Shown: positions 9,967-19,330, counted from the first letter of the stretch. The stretch: 64,000 nucleotides of DNA from Nitrosomonas sp. Is35 (GCF_033063295.1 NZ_JAWJZH010000001.1:62001-126000), one strand, 5' to 3'. Notes: generated by a model from the letters alone, not told the origin. Translations and numbers: made by a program.

Positions 9967-10395
9967 ATGGCTATTACACGTTATGAACCTTGGGGATTGT
10001 TAAGTCAACTGCAAAGAGAATTGGAACGCAGCGTCGCTGAGGGTTCTACCGCAACGGCGGAATGGTCTCCTGCGGTGGATATTAAGGAAGAAGCGGATAA
10101 ATTTGTTATTCATGCGGATATTCCCGGGGTAAAACCGGAAGAAATCGATATCAGTATGGAAGATGGCGTACTTACCATCAGAGGTGAGAAAAAATCGGAA
10201 AGTAAAACCGAAAAAGAAGGCTACAAACGCGTTGAGCGAACGTACGGTTCCTTCTACCGCCGCTTCAGTCTGCCGGATACCGCTAACGCTGAAGCGATTT
10301 CCGCATCGTCAAAACACGGTGTGCTGGAGGTGGTTATACCGAAGCGTGAAGCCGTGCAACCGAAGAAAATTAACGTCACCGCTGCGGCTGAGTAA
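9967..10395 (+). CDS. Small heat-shock protein, Hsp20/alpha-crystallin family
   Basis: 142 residues from the ATG at 9967, which sits nine bases after AGGAG. An upstream in-frame TTG (9961) is only three bases from that site and is less likely. The alpha-crystallin domain runs from about residue 35: WSPAVDIKEEADKFVIHADIPGV, EDGVLTIRGEKK, and the GVLEVVIPK strand. Such proteins are ATP-independent holdases forming oligomers in the cytoplasm. A sigma32-like promoter and a possible thermometer precede it, and a strong terminator follows, so it is likely a single-gene heat-shock unit. Confidence 0.93.
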   Translation: MAITRYEPWGLLSQLQRELERSVAEGSTATAEWSPAVDIKEEADKFVIHADIPGVKPEEIDISMEDGVLTIRGEKKSESKTEKEGYKRVERTYGSFYRRFSLPDTANAEAISASSKHGVLEVVIPKREAVQPKKINVTAAAE

Positions 10396-10425
10396 TGCAG
10401 TCTTTTTGACGCGCAGGGATGCGAA

Positions 10426-10450
10426 ATGGAGCCTTCGGGCTCCATTTTTA
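10426..10450 (+). terminator. Intrinsic terminator of hsp20
   Basis: The stem ATGGAGCC (10426-10433) pairs with GGCTCCAT (10438-10445) around a stable TTCG tetraloop and is followed by a T run. It lies 31 bases after the hsp20 stop. Confidence 0.85.
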
Positions 10451-10574
10451 TTACACCTGTTTTTGCCAAGCGGGCCAAAGCATGACAAAATTGCCTCCCT
10501 TGGTTTATTGAGAAATGCAAAATCAATAACTTGATTAATCCCGCAATCGTTTTTATCCACATTAAACTTCACTG

Positions 10575-12500
10575 ATGCCGCTCATTACACTGGAAAATGC
10601 CTGCCTGGCTTTTGGCCACCATGCTTTGCTTGATCATGCCAACTTGCAGCTCGACCCAGGCGAGCGTGCCGGTTTGATCGGCAGAAACGGCGGCGGTAAG
10701 TCAAGCTTACTGCGATCATTAGCTGGTGAGATTAAACTCGATGACGGCCGGCTCTGGCGCGCGCCTAATTTAAAGCTGGCGTATGTGCCGCAAGAACCGC
10801 TGTTGAATCCCGCCAATACGGTATATCAAGAAGTTTCCACGGGTTTGGGCAATATCAGTCAGATTCTGCTGGATTATCATGCCGTTTCGCATGCATTAAG
10901 CGAAACACCGGAAAATACTGAAGCTTTGCTGATTCGTCTGCAAGATTTGCAAGGCGCTTTGGAAACCGACGGCGGATGGAACCTGCAAGCAAAAATAGAA
11001 ACCGTGATCGATAAACTGAATTTGCCTGCGGATACCTTGATTGATCATCTCTCCGGCGGCTTAAAAAAGCGCGTGGCATTGGCCCGTGCGCTAGTGATAT
11101 CGCCGGATGTGCTGCTACTGGATGAACCGACCAATCATCTGGATTTTTCTTCTATTGAATGGCTGGAAGGATTGCTGCGGGATTTTTCCGGTAGCGTTCT
11201 GTTTATCACACATGACCGCCGTTTTCTCGATAACGTAGCGACCAGAATTATTGAGCTGGATCGCGGAAATTTGCAAACTTTCTCCGGCAATTTCTCCGAT
11301 TACCAGCGCCAGAAAGCGGAAATGCTCGAAGTCGAAGCGATACATAACCGGAAATTCGATAAATTCCTGGCGCAGGAAGAAGTCTGGATACGCAAAGGAA
11401 TCGAAGCGCGGCGTACGCGTAATGAAGGCAGAGTGCGAAGACTGGAGGCATTGCGGCTGGAGCGCGCAGCGCGCCGGGACAAGGTTGGAAAGGCCAATAT
11501 CAATGTTGATGCGGGTGAGCGTTCGGGTAAGCTGGTTGCTGAGCTGGAGCACGTCAATAAAAGCTATGGTGATAAAGCGATTATCAAGGATTTCTCCTGC
11601 CGCATTATGCGCGGTGACCGGGTGGGATTGCTGGGCCCGAATGGTGCTGGAAAATCGACGTTGTTAAAATTGATTCTGGGTGAATTGCAACCTGATTCCG
11701 GCAACCTTCAGCAAGGAACCAAGCTGTCGGTTGCTTACTTCGATCAGATGCGCGAGCAGCTCAATGAAGAAATGGTTCTGACGGATACCATCAGCCCGGG
11801 TTCCGATTTTGTTGAGATTAACGGTAAACGCAAGCATGTCATCAGTTATCTGGAGGATTTCTTGTTTCCTCCGGAACGCGCCCGTTCGCCCGTCAAATCA
11901 CTTTCAGGCGGTGAACGTAATCGTTTGTTGCTGGCGCGATTATTTACCCGCCCTGCCAATGTGCTGGTACTGGATGAACCCACTAACGATTTGGATATAG
12001 AAACATTGGAATTGTTGGAAGCCCTGTTGCAAGACTATTCCGGCACGTTGTTTTTGGTCAGTCATGACCGGGAATTTTTGGATAATGTCGTTACACAAGT
12101 AATTGCATTTGAAGGAAATGGAAAATTATGTGAATATATTGGCGGTTATGAAGATTGGATACGTGCAAAACAGTTTGAAGATAATAGCAATCAGCAAAAA
12201 ACAGTATCGAAGCAGCCGGAAACCTCACCAACCAGTAGTTCTACAGCGGCAAAGCCTGCTCGAACTAAAAAATTGAGTTATCAGGAAGCACGTGAGCTTG
12301 AAGCATTACCTGGTAAAATTGATAAGTTGGAACGGGAGCAGGCCAATATTACTTTACGCCTGAACGAACCAACAATTTATCGTGATCACCCAGACGAAGT
12401 AAAAGCATTACAAACACGCTTAGCGGCGATTGAAAAAGAATTGACAGACTGCCTTGCAAAATGGGAAGAATTGGAGTCGAAATCTACTGCAAAAATGTAG
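10575..12500 (+). CDS. uup: ABC-F ATPase, Uup type
   Basis: 641 residues with two ATPase domains and no membrane segments. The first domain has Walker A GRNGGGKSS (about residue 37), signature LSGGLKKRVALARAL and Walker B VLLLDEPTNHLD. The second has GPNGAGKST, LSGGERNRLLLARL and VLVLDEPTNDLD. A linker rich in Arg and Glu lies between (the ABC-F P-site tRNA interaction region), and a Lys/Glu coiled coil occupies the last 80 residues, as in Uup. Uup acts on ribosomes and affects transposon excision and branched DNA in E. coli. A Thr/Ser/Pro-rich linker precedes the coiled coil. Confidence 0.9.
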   Translation: MPLITLENACLAFGHHALLDHANLQLDPGERAGLIGRNGGGKSSLLRSLAGEIKLDDGRLWRAPNLKLAYVPQEPLLNPANTVYQEVSTGLGNISQILLDYHAVSHALSETPENTEALLIRLQDLQGALETDGGWNLQAKIETVIDKLNLPADTLIDHLSGGLKKRVALARALVISPDVLLLDEPTNHLDFSSIEWLEGLLRDFSGSVLFITHDRRFLDNVATRIIELDRGNLQTFSGNFSDYQRQKAEMLEVEAIHNRKFDKFLAQEEVWIRKGIEARRTRNEGRVRRLEALRLERAARRDKVGKANINVDAGERSGKLVAELEHVNKSYGDKAIIKDFSCRIMRGDRVGLLGPNGAGKSTLLKLILGELQPDSGNLQQGTKLSVAYFDQMREQLNEEMVLTDTISPGSDFVEINGKRKHVISYLEDFLFPPERARSPVKSLSGGERNRLLLARLFTRPANVLVLDEPTNDLDIETLELLEALLQDYSGTLFLVSHDREFLDNVVTQVIAFEGNGKLCEYIGGYEDWIRAKQFEDNSNQQKTVSKQPETSPTSSSTAAKPARTKKLSYQEARELEALPGKIDKLEREQANITLRLNEPTIYRDHPDEVKALQTRLAAIEKELTDCLAKWEELESKSTAKM

Positions 12501-12607
12501 CTCGGGCAACAAATTTCCCCATAAACAACATGGACATGCTTACACTTATTCATTGACCAAATCGGGCGCATCGTTTAAAGTTCAACTTTTGAGAGAAGGA
12601 GGCTTAC

Positions 12608-12934
12608 ATGAAACAAAAATCGATTATGAATTTATTACTTGCCTTGGGCATGTTCTTGGCATTTTCGGGAGCAACTCAAGCAGCTGGAGACGCAGCGGCA
12701 GCAAAAGACAAGTTATCAATGTGTGAAGGTTGTCACGGAATTCCAGGTTATAAAACAGCTTTTCCTAGCGCTTATCATGTTCCCAAACTGGGCGGACAAC
12801 ATGCAGAATATATCATTAAAGCGTTGGAAGGTTACAAAAGTGGTTCACGTAGCCATCCTACCATGACGGCCTTAGCTAAGACATTGTCTCAACAAGATAT
12901 CGAAGATCTTGCTGCATATTATTCTAAAAATTAA
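12608..12934 (+). CDS. Periplasmic monoheme cytochrome c, class I
   Basis: 108 residues. A signal peptide ends near TQAAGD. One heme motif CEGCH lies near residue 38, and the probable axial Met lies in the HPTMTALAKTLS segment near residue 80. LGGQHAEYIIKALEGYKSG and the C-terminal DIEDLAAYYS helix match the cytochrome c4/c553 group. A strong AGAAGGAGG ribosome site precedes the ATG. It is followed after 27 bases by a homologous cytochrome gene, so the pair is likely a duplication serving periplasmic electron transfer. Confidence 0.9.
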   Translation: MKQKSIMNLLLALGMFLAFSGATQAAGDAAAAKDKLSMCEGCHGIPGYKTAFPSAYHVPKLGGQHAEYIIKALEGYKSGSRSHPTMTALAKTLSQQDIEDLAAYYSKN

Positions 12935-12961
12935 CTGAGTCATTCACGCAAGGAACGAATT

Positions 12962-13291
12962 ATGAAGAATTATTTAATTGCCGCATTAAGCGGAGCAGCG
13001 TTGATATTATCAAGTCAAGTAATGGCTGCTGATATTGAAGCAGGTAAAAGTAAAGCAGCTGAAGTTTGTGCTTCCTGTCATGGCGTTGACGGTAATAGCC
13101 CGGCACCTAATTTCCCCAAAATTGGCGGACAATACAGAACTTACATCGCAAAAGCATTGAAAGACTATAAATCCGGCACCCGGAATGATCCAATTATGGC
13201 GGGAATGACTGCCAATTTGTCACCTGCCGATATTGAAAACCTGGCTTTCTATTATTCCAGCCAGGCAGGTAGTCTGAATTCAAACAAATAA
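12962..13291 (+). CDS. Periplasmic monoheme cytochrome c, class I (paralogue)
   Basis: 109 residues with a signal peptide ending at VMAAD. The heme motif is CASCH near residue 37; the axial Met is probably in DPIMAGMTANLS. The IGGQYRTYIAKALKDYKSGTR stretch and the PADIENLAFYYS helix parallel the preceding gene, which it resembles over its whole mature length. Likely electron carriers between the oxidation machinery and terminal oxidases in this type of organism, but no partner is encoded nearby. A bidirectional terminator follows. Confidence 0.9.
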   Translation: MKNYLIAALSGAALILSSQVMAADIEAGKSKAAEVCASCHGVDGNSPAPNFPKIGGQYRTYIAKALKDYKSGTRNDPIMAGMTANLSPADIENLAFYYSSQAGSLNSNK

Positions 13292-13322
13292 TATTTATTT
13301 GAACTGACAACGAATTCAAAAG

Positions 13323-13358
13323 CGGGATAAATACCAGTCGATGGTTTTATCCCGTTTT
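13323..13358. terminator. Bidirectional intrinsic terminator
   Basis: CGGGATAAA (13323-13331) pairs with TTTATCCCG (13346-13354). A T run follows on the + strand and, reading from the other side, AAAAG before the stem gives a T run on the - strand. It separates the convergent cytochrome and DUF1841 genes. Confidence 0.75.
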
Positions 13359-13362
13359 CATT

Positions 13363-13800
13363 TTAATTGACCGAACCCAGCTGTTTATCCAAACAATCGA
13401 AATAGATGCCGGCATCCGGCGCGGATTGCGTACGCTGCGCTTGCCATATCATTTCTGCCAGGCATTCCATCGTCTGATGTGCCGCAACGTGTTCACTTCC
13501 GCAATGCTTCTGTAGACGCGCAAATCGCTCGCAAATTCCAACCGGTTGATTAATGGACAACTGTTCTTTGATCGCTACGTGCATGCTCATGTGCAGGAAT
13601 GGATTTGTATCACCCATTTCCGGTGAGTAATCCTTATCCAAATAGCGCTCGGGGTCGCTGAGAATGTCATGGTATTCCGGGTGAAGCAGTATGACCTCGA
13701 GCGCGATCGTTTCGATACCGGATAATATTTCCCGCTGACGGTACTTACGCCATGTGTCGAAAAATAATTGCCGCGCTTGTTCTCTCGATGGTTTAAACAT
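13363..13800 (-). CDS. DUF1841 family protein
   Basis: 145 residues. It matches the DUF1841 family of beta- and gammaproteobacteria: REQARQLFFDTWRKYR near the start, HPEYHDIL, and the NPFLHMSMHVAIKEQLSINQP block with conserved His residues. Function is unknown. The protein is soluble and mostly helical. It follows nth by 11 bases on the same strand, so it may be the last gene of the pyrD-rsxB-nth transcript. Confidence 0.85.
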   Translation of the reverse strand: MFKPSREQARQLFFDTWRKYRQREILSGIETIALEVILLHPEYHDILSDPERYLDKDYSPEMGDTNPFLHMSMHVAIKEQLSINQPVGICERFARLQKHCGSEHVAAHQTMECLAEMIWQAQRTQSAPDAGIYFDCLDKQLGSVN

Positions 13801-13811
13801 AAATAGTGTGA

Positions 13812-14450
13812 TTAGAGTGCAAAATTTTTGTCTTTGAATTCACATAAATGATTGATCGTGCAAATTGCACAGGCCGGTTTTCTGGCTTTGCAAACATACC
13901 GGCCATGAAGGATCAGCCAATGGTGTGCATCATGGCGAAATTCCTTCGGTACTGCTTTGAGCAGCTTTAATTCGACTTCCAGAACATTTTTGCCGGGGGC
14001 TAGTCCAGTACGATTCGAAACCCGGAAAATATGCGTATCCACTGCAATCGTAGGTTCGCCAAACGCGGTATTTAGAATGACATTGGCAGTTTTACGTCCG
14101 ACCCCGGGTAATGCTTCCAGTTGCGCGCGCGTACGGGGTACTTCGCTGCGATGATGCTGGATCAGCAATTGGCAGGTTGCCAGAATATTTTTCGCCTTGG
14201 TTTTATATAGCCCGATGCTTTTGATACATTCAAGCAAACCCGTTTCACCCAAAGCAAGAATTTTTTCCGGCGTATTGGCGTGAGGAAATAATTTCCGTGT
14301 TGCCAGATTCACGCTTTTGTCGGTAGCTTGCGCCGATAAAATAACCGCGATCAGCAGTTCAAAAGGGGAACGATATTCCAGCTCGGTGGTTGGATGCGGA
14401 TTGGTTGATTGCAAACAAGTAAAAATTTCGTGCCGCTTGGCTGAATTCAT
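13812..14450 (-). CDS. nth: Endonuclease III
   Basis: 212 residues from MNSAKRHEIF. An upstream in-frame start would add 18 residues overlapping rsxB and is not needed. It is a bifunctional DNA glycosylase/AP lyase for oxidised pyrimidines. Visible are SAQATDKSVN, the helix-hairpin-helix LPGVGRKTANVILN with the catalytic Lys, the catalytic Asp in VDTHIFRV, and the C-terminal [4Fe-4S] loop C-x6-C-x2-C-x5-C. One base separates it from rsxB, a common proteobacterial neighbour. Confidence 0.96.
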   Translation of the reverse strand: MNSAKRHEIFTCLQSTNPHPTTELEYRSPFELLIAVILSAQATDKSVNLATRKLFPHANTPEKILALGETGLLECIKSIGLYKTKAKNILATCQLLIQHHRSEVPRTRAQLEALPGVGRKTANVILNTAFGEPTIAVDTHIFRVSNRTGLAPGKNVLEVELKLLKAVPKEFRHDAHHWLILHGRYVCKARKPACAICTINHLCEFKDKNFAL

Positions 14451-14451
14451 G

Positions 14452-15108
14452 TCATTCCACCGGCGGCCGGTTATTATCAGTCCGGGCACGGATGGCCATG
14501 GCACGTTTTAAGGCTGCCTGCACGATGGCATGCTTACGTTCTTCCGCTGCAGTTGGGGTTATTTCCGGTTGTGCAATGGCTTTAGTGGGTGCTTTGGGAC
14601 TGGCTTGTTTTGCTCTCGCTAACCGCTGCAATCTGAAGTGATACCGTGAGCGTGCGTTATCGGCGGCTTGTTTCTGCCGTATGCCGTCGGTCTTCTCGGC
14701 GACGGACACCAGGCTAATACAATCCATGGGGCAAGGCGCGATGCATAACTCGCATCCGGTGCATTCTGCGGCGATGACCGTGTGCATTTGTTTGCCAGCT
14801 CCAACAATGGCATCGACAGGACAAACCCGAGTGCAGAACGTGCAGCCGATACATAACTGCTCGTCAATTCTGGCAACGACTTTACCGGACCGGGGAAAGC
14901 CATGCGACGTGTTCAACGGTTTGGGCGGAACACCCAATAATTGCGCCAATTTCTCGATACCTTCCTGATCGCCGGGTGGACATTGATTAATATCCGCGCG
15001 ACCTTCGGCTATTGCTTCCGCGTAAGGCCTGCAGCCGGGAAAGCCGCATTTTCCACATTGTGTTTGCGGCAATAGCGCGTCGATTTCTTCTATCAACAAT
15101 TGATTCAT
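14452..15108 (-). CDS. rsxB: RnfB/RsxB-like ferredoxin
   Basis: 218 residues from [15 protein letters not shown]; the longer frame adds ten residues that look non-native. It has the Fe-S domain [17 protein letters not shown] followed by a downstream Cys (four Cys in all) and two [4Fe-4S] ferredoxin motifs, [12 protein letters not shown] and [12 protein letters not shown]. The tail is Ala/Lys/Pro-rich. The N-terminal membrane helix of canonical RnfB is missing, and no rnfACDGE genes are near. Such stand-alone proteins next to nth are widespread in betaproteobacteria; their partner is not established. Confidence 0.85.
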   Translation of the reverse strand: MNQLLIEEIDALLPQTQCGKCGFPGCRPYAEAIAEGRADINQCPPGDQEGIEKLAQLLGVPPKPLNTSHGFPRSGKVVARIDEQLCIGCTFCTRVCPVDAIVGAGKQMHTVIAAECTGCELCIAPCPMDCISLVSVAEKTDGIRQKQAADNARSRYHFRLQRLARAKQASPKAPTKAIAQPEITPTAAEERKHAIVQAALKRAMAIRARTDNNRPPVE

Positions 15109-15109
15109 G

Positions 15110-16141
15110 CTAATTCGATTCTTTTGCGTGATCAGCACAGATCACCCGTGCAATTTCCTTAACCAAATCCGGGCCGCGGTAAATCAAGCCGGTATACAGC
15201 TGTACCAAGCTTGCGCCCGCCGCCAGCTTGTCTTGCGCGTCATGCGCCGACAAGATGCCGCCGACGCCGATAACCGGTATGGCACCATGCAGTTCACTGT
15301 GCAGTTGCCGGATAACCGCTGTAGCGCGTTGCGTCAATGGGGCACCGCTCAATCCGCCGCTTTCCTGTGCGGCTGGCAAGTGCTCGATGCCTGTCCGTGC
15401 AATCGTAGTATTGGTGGCGATCACCCCGTCGATGCGATGTTTTATCAGCAGTGCGGCAATCGACTGGATCTGTGTTTCATCCAGATCGGGGGCGATTTTG
15501 ACCGCCATCGGCACATATTTTCCATGAATTTGCGCCAGCTTGGCTTGTTCCGACTTTAATTGATCGAGTAACCGGTCGAGTGCATCGGCGCTTTGCAACT
15601 GCCGCAAATTCTGTGTGTTGGGCGATGAGACATTGACCGTCACGTAACTGGCATACGGGTAAACCTTCTGTAAACCGATTCGATAATCGTCGACCGCATT
15701 TTCCAGCGGGGTATCGAAATTCTTACCGATATTGATACCGAGTATGCCGCGATAAGCCGAGTGTCTAACGTTTTCAACCAATTGATCGACGCCATGATTA
15801 TTGAAACCCAGCCGGTTGATGATTGCACTGGCTTCGGGAATGCGAAATATCCGCGGCGCCGGATTTCCCGGTTGCGGCCGTGGCGTGACAGTGCCAATTT
15901 CGATAAAGCCGAATCCCAGCATGGCGAGCGCATCTAGGTATTCGCCATTTTTGTCCAACCCGGCGGCAAGTCCGACCGGATTGGGAAAATTTAATCCCAT
16001 GACAGTGCGGGACGGACAAGCGATGACAGCAGGCGTTAATAAGCCCAATTTTCTGGCCAGCTCAATGCCATCGAACGTGACGCGATGTGCAGATTCGGGA
16101 TCAAGCTTAAAAAGGAGCGGGCGAAGAAGTGTGTAGAACAT
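15110..16141 (-). CDS. pyrD: Dihydroorotate dehydrogenase (quinone), class 2
   Basis: 343 residues. It oxidises dihydroorotate to orotate in pyrimidine synthesis, passing electrons to quinone at the inner membrane. The N-terminal amphipathic helices ([20 protein letters not shown]) mark class 2. FMN-site blocks include [41 protein letters not shown] segment, [11 protein letters not shown] with the catalytic Ser, and IGVGGI near the C-terminus. It ends one base before rsxB. Confidence 0.97.
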   Translation of the reverse strand: MFYTLLRPLLFKLDPESAHRVTFDGIELARKLGLLTPAVIACPSRTVMGLNFPNPVGLAAGLDKNGEYLDALAMLGFGFIEIGTVTPRPQPGNPAPRIFRIPEASAIINRLGFNNHGVDQLVENVRHSAYRGILGINIGKNFDTPLENAVDDYRIGLQKVYPYASYVTVNVSSPNTQNLRQLQSADALDRLLDQLKSEQAKLAQIHGKYVPMAVKIAPDLDETQIQSIAALLIKHRIDGVIATNTTIARTGIEHLPAAQESGGLSGAPLTQRATAVIRQLHSELHGAIPVIGVGGILSAHDAQDKLAAGASLVQLYTGLIYRGPDLVKEIARVICADHAKESN

Positions 16142-16181
16142 GCCGGGTTTTATTTTGAAGGGTTGCCGATTTGAGCCGATT

Positions 16182-16889
16182 TCACGAAAGAATGCTGCTA
16201 TCCAGCAAAACCCACTGATTGTTAATCAAGATTTCAAGCGGTTGAAAATTGGCTTTATAGCGCATTTTCCGGTTTTCTTTGATCCAGTAGCCCAGGTAAA
16301 GATACTCCAAATGATGCTCCCGGCACTGTTCAATCTGCCATAGGATGTTGTAAGTCCCAAAACTCGCCTGAGCGACCTCGGCATCGTAGAAAGTATAGAC
16401 CGACGACAGGCCATCCGGCAGCACATCGATAATACTGACCATGCGCAATTGCTCTTTGTCATGGAACTCGATCAATTTGGAATTCACATGACTCTGCAAT
16501 AGAAAATTGTGATACTGCTCGCGGCAATCATTATCCATGCCGCCGCCAAAATGGCGATTGTTCTGATAGCGTTGATAAAGCGCGTAATGCGCCGGTTTAT
16601 AATGCAACGGATGCACGGTGGCGGATAAATGCTGATGTTGTTTCCAGGCACGGCGCTGCGCGCGCTTAGACACAAAGTCGGTCACCTTGACCCTTACGGA
16701 AAGACAAGCACGACAATGTTCGCAGCATGGCCGGTAGGTATAATGGCCGCTGCGGCGGAAACCGGCTTGTACCAATTTTCCATAAGCTTGCGCATCGATA
16801 TGATGCTCCGGCGTGACCACCTCGGAGCAAGCGAGCTTGCCGGGCAAGTAACTGCATGAATAAGGATTGGTGGTGTGAAATTTAAGCAC
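16182..16889 (-). CDS. bpt: Aspartate/glutamate leucyltransferase (Bpt/Ate1 type)
   Basis: 235 residues. It attaches leucine to N-terminal Asp or Glu of proteins, marking them for ClpS-ClpAP. The N-terminal Cys-containing block [14 protein letters not shown] and [15 protein letters not shown] give the conserved Cys of the ATE family. The GNAT-like half has [26 protein letters not shown] and [22 protein letters not shown]. It lies 12 bases after aat, so the two N-degron transferases form one unit. No clpS or clpA is in the window. Confidence 0.94.
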   Translation of the reverse strand: MLKFHTTNPYSCSYLPGKLACSEVVTPEHHIDAQAYGKLVQAGFRRSGHYTYRPCCEHCRACLSVRVKVTDFVSKRAQRRAWKQHQHLSATVHPLHYKPAHYALYQRYQNNRHFGGGMDNDCREQYHNFLLQSHVNSKLIEFHDKEQLRMVSIIDVLPDGLSSVYTFYDAEVAQASFGTYNILWQIEQCREHHLEYLYLGYWIKENRKMRYKANFQPLEILINNQWVLLDSSILS

Positions 16890-16901
16890 AGGTATCTGTC
16901 A

Positions 16902-17588
16902 TTATTCGATTGGAATGCGATCAAAATTCCATGTGTTGCCGGGCTCGATTCCGGTTATTAAGTCATCCAATGTTTGACTGAATTCCGTTCGTGAAATTTC
17001 CCGCGCACCCAAAGACGCCAGGTGGCTGGTTCTGACCTGGCAATCAATCAAGCCAAATTGCCAATATTGTAGCTGCTTTACCAGGTGCACGAAGGCGATT
17101 TTTGATGCATCTGGCTGGCGCGAGAACATCGATTCGCCAAAAAACACTTTTCCTAGCGCAACACCATAAAGCCCGCCGATGAGTTCACCATTGACCCAGG
17201 TTTCCACGGAGTGCGCCAGTCCCATTTTGTGAAGCGCGCTATAAGCGGTCACCATTTGCGGGTGTATCCAAGTACCTGCTTGATCTTTGCGCGGCGCGGC
17301 ACAGGCTTGCATGACCTGGGTAAAACTGCGGTCCGTGCAAATGTGGTAATGGTCTTTTTTCAGCGTTTTGCGTAGTGACCGGGAGATTTTTAATTCGGCG
17401 GGAAACAGCACCATTCGGGGATCCGGACTCCACCAAAGGATTGGATCGTCTTCATTGAACCAGGGAAAAATGCCCTTGCGATAAGCCGCAAGCAAGCGTT
17501 GCGGTGACAGATCTCCTCCCACAGCCAATAATCCGTTGGGCTCGGTAAGCGCATTTTCCACGGGTGGAAACGGTGTAAAAGAGTTCAT
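16902..17588 (-). CDS. aat: Leucyl/phenylalanyl-tRNA--protein transferase
   Basis: 228 residues, normal length. It adds Leu or Phe to N-terminal Arg/Lys of substrates in the bacterial N-degron pathway. Family blocks seen: FPPVENALTEPNGLLAVGGDLSP, YRKGIFPWFNEDDPILWWSPDPRMVL, TWIHPQMVTAYSALHKMGLAHSVE and GGLYGVALGKVFFGESMFS. It is paired with bpt. The 310-base gap upstream, shared with a divergent outer-membrane gene, contains a conserved regulatory-looking block and an FNR-type box. Confidence 0.96.
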   Translation of the reverse strand: MNSFTPFPPVENALTEPNGLLAVGGDLSPQRLLAAYRKGIFPWFNEDDPILWWSPDPRMVLFPAELKISRSLRKTLKKDHYHICTDRSFTQVMQACAAPRKDQAGTWIHPQMVTAYSALHKMGLAHSVETWVNGELIGGLYGVALGKVFFGESMFSRQPDASKIAFVHLVKQLQYWQFGLIDCQVRTSHLASLGAREISRTEFSQTLDDLITGIEPGNTWNFDRIPIE

Positions 17589-17604
17589 TTTGGGAATAAT
17601 TTCT

Positions 17605-17729
17605 CTATCTATTTAATTCAGCAGTGATTTTATCAAATCGTTGTTTGGGAAAATATGTGACATATATCCCGAAGCAATACAGTGCATGCCATTTAGTCAA
17701 ATATCCCATTGAATATGGATAAATGTCCC
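17605..17729. promoter_or_regulatory. Conserved intergenic block, copy A
   Basis: This block shares CTATCTATTTAAT, GATTTTATCAAATC (17626-17639) and an AAATGTCCC motif (17721-17729) in the same order and orientation with blocks at 23881 and 24823. It lies in the aat/outer-membrane-gene intergenic region. The short ORF on the - strand (17605-17796) shows no protein family and is considered chance. It may be a promoter or operator array for a regulator shared by these loci, or the remnant of a duplicated segment. Confidence 0.4.
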
Positions 17730-17801
17730 GATTCTGGGGCTGTTTTAAATCAAGCACTTCTGCTGCAAGCAGCAAAGTATTAACGGCGTTCTTCATTCAG
17801 G

Positions 17802-17815
17802 TTGATGCAGATCAA
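17802..17815. promoter_or_regulatory. Perfect FNR-type box upstream of the interrupted outer-membrane gene
   Basis: TTGATGCAGATCAA matches TTGAT-N4-ATCAA exactly. Its centre is about 90 bases before the ATG at 17899. A second perfect box is at 50079, next to a regulator carrying the FNR-type recognition residues. This suggests control by oxygen limitation or a related signal. Confidence 0.6.
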
Positions 17816-18585
17816 TGTATCTGTATATCTTTTTTTTTATGCTGTCGCGGTTGAAGTCAGTTGCTAATAAAAAAACCAACCCTCTGAAGGAGAATCTTAT
17901 GAAGTATTTATCACGTAATAAAAAATTAACCGTCAATTTTCTTGCCGGTTCGCTTTTAGCCGCTAGTGCGATGGCTGCGCCTCAAGTCGTGGCAGGTGAA
18001 GCAGCTGCTGAGCGTATTAGGCAATTAGAACAAAGCTTGCAAGCTATTCAAGTTGAATTACAAAGAATGAAATCTGAATCCGCTCAGGCTGCACAAAAGG
18101 TTAAAAGTATAGAACAAACCGCTACTCAGACAGAACAGAAAATAAATCAGACAGAAAAGAAAATAAATAGTCTTGAAGAGAGAAAGGATGCATTAGCAGA
18201 AAAAGTAGATCCTCTAACACAACGGATCGGTACAGATATCACAGAAAAAACTCGCATGCTGCACTTCCGCGGCGGTTTTACACACCAAATGAATCAGCGT
18301 AACGGCTCAAGCATACAAAGTATTGTCGCGCCGGTTGGAGCTCAAGATCAGGCTGGTCAAGATGGATGGTATGTGGGTGCAGGTATTGATTGGGGACTGA
18401 CCAGAGATATGTGGGGGTTTATGCCAAGAACAACAGTCTTTGCAGAATTGATGTTTGAATATAAACAATTTGGCAACCATGTTCAGGGCAATGCGCTGGC
18501 TAATGCGCCTACGATGTTAGCGGGCGGTTCACTCAATCCGATTAATGTAACAGTCAGTCAGTTTACTTTAACGGCATCCCCTAAA

Positions 18586-18592
18586 ATCAAAT
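18586..18592. repeat. Target-site duplication, left copy
   Basis: ATCAAAT immediately outside the left inverted repeat of the IS; the right copy is at 19331-19337. Seven bases match exactly. The IS1595 family normally makes 8-base duplications, and extending by one base on either side breaks the match. Confidence 0.8.
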
Positions 18593-19330
18593 GGGTCTTA
18601 GGAAGTTAAGCACTTACGGAAGTGTGTTAACTTACTGAGATGAATGTTAAAAATAGATACTATTTCCGTTCTCGGATTGGAGAAGCTAAATTCAGACAAC
18701 TTATTCGCTATTTTGTTTTGGATTTTACCGCTACAAGTACCGCGCAATTGACCGGTATTTCTATCCGATCCGTCAATACGATTTACCTCAAAGTGCGGCA
18801 AAAAATTGCCTACTGCTGCGAACTTGAATCGCCGCTTCAAGGTGCTGTGGAAGTTGATGAATCTTATTTTGGCGCGCAGCGTGTCAGAGGCAAAAAAGGT
18901 CGAGGCGCTTATGGTAAAACCATTGTCTTTGGCGTTCTGAAACGCCAAGGGAAGGTATATACGGAGATTGTTCCTGATTGCTCCAAAGCCACGTTACAAG
19001 CTATTATCCGTGGGCATGTAGCACCCGATACCATCATCCATTCTGATGGCTGGCGCGGATATGACGGGCTGGTCGATATTGGTTTTGATAAGCACTTCAG
19101 GGTTTGTCATGGCAACAATGAATTCGCCAGTGGCGAGCGGCATATCAACGGCATTGAATCTTTCTGGAGCTTTGCAAAAAGGCGTTTGGCAAAGTTCAAT
19201 GGTGTTCCTGAACATACCTTTTATTTGCATTTGAAAGAAACCGAATTTCGTTTTAATCATCGCCGTGATAATCTCTATCATCAGATTCTCAAATTATTAC
19301 GTTTAAACCCGCTTTAACTTCCTAAGACCC
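18593..19330 (+). mobile_element. Complete IS1595-family insertion sequence, 738 bp
   Basis: The ends are inverted repeats: GGGTCTTAGGAAGTTAA at the left, and its reverse complement TTAACTTCCTAAGACCC at the right (17 of 17 bases). They are flanked by direct copies of ATCAAAT. One transposase gene fills the element, and its stop codon lies in the right repeat. Just inside the left end, AGTTAAGCACTT and AAGTGTGTTAACT form an imperfect hairpin (18603-18632). The intact gene, identical ends and clean duplication point to a recent insertion. Confidence 0.92.
18640..19317 (+). CDS. IS1595-family transposase (IS1016-like)
   Basis: 225 residues. The DDE/N catalytic domain is complete: VEVDESYFGAQRVRGKKGRGA (first Asp), IIHSDGWRGYDGL (second Asp) and HINGIESFWSFAKRRLAKFNG (the H-N-x-I-E third block typical of IS1595). 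The N-terminus has a short helix-turn-helix-like region (STAQLTGISIRSVNTIYLKVRQ). No frameshift is seen, so the element may be active. Confidence 0.93.
   Translation: MNVKNRYYFRSRIGEAKFRQLIRYFVLDFTATSTAQLTGISIRSVNTIYLKVRQKIAYCCELESPLQGAVEVDESYFGAQRVRGKKGRGAYGKTIVFGVLKRQGKVYTEIVPDCSKATLQAIIRGHVAPDTIIHSDGWRGYDGLVDIGFDKHFRVCHGNNEFASGERHINGIESFWSFAKRRLAKFNGVPEHTFYLHLKETEFRFNHRRDNLYHQILKLLRLNPL

Noticed and set aside
12454..12726. Overlapping + strand ORFs around the first cytochrome gene
   Set aside because: They are out-of-frame shadows of uup and of the cytochrome gene, which has its own strong ribosome site and signal peptide.
17605..17796. Small - strand ORF of 63 codons upstream of aat
   Set aside because: No family features or ribosome site; it overlaps the conserved intergenic block, which explains the sequence better.
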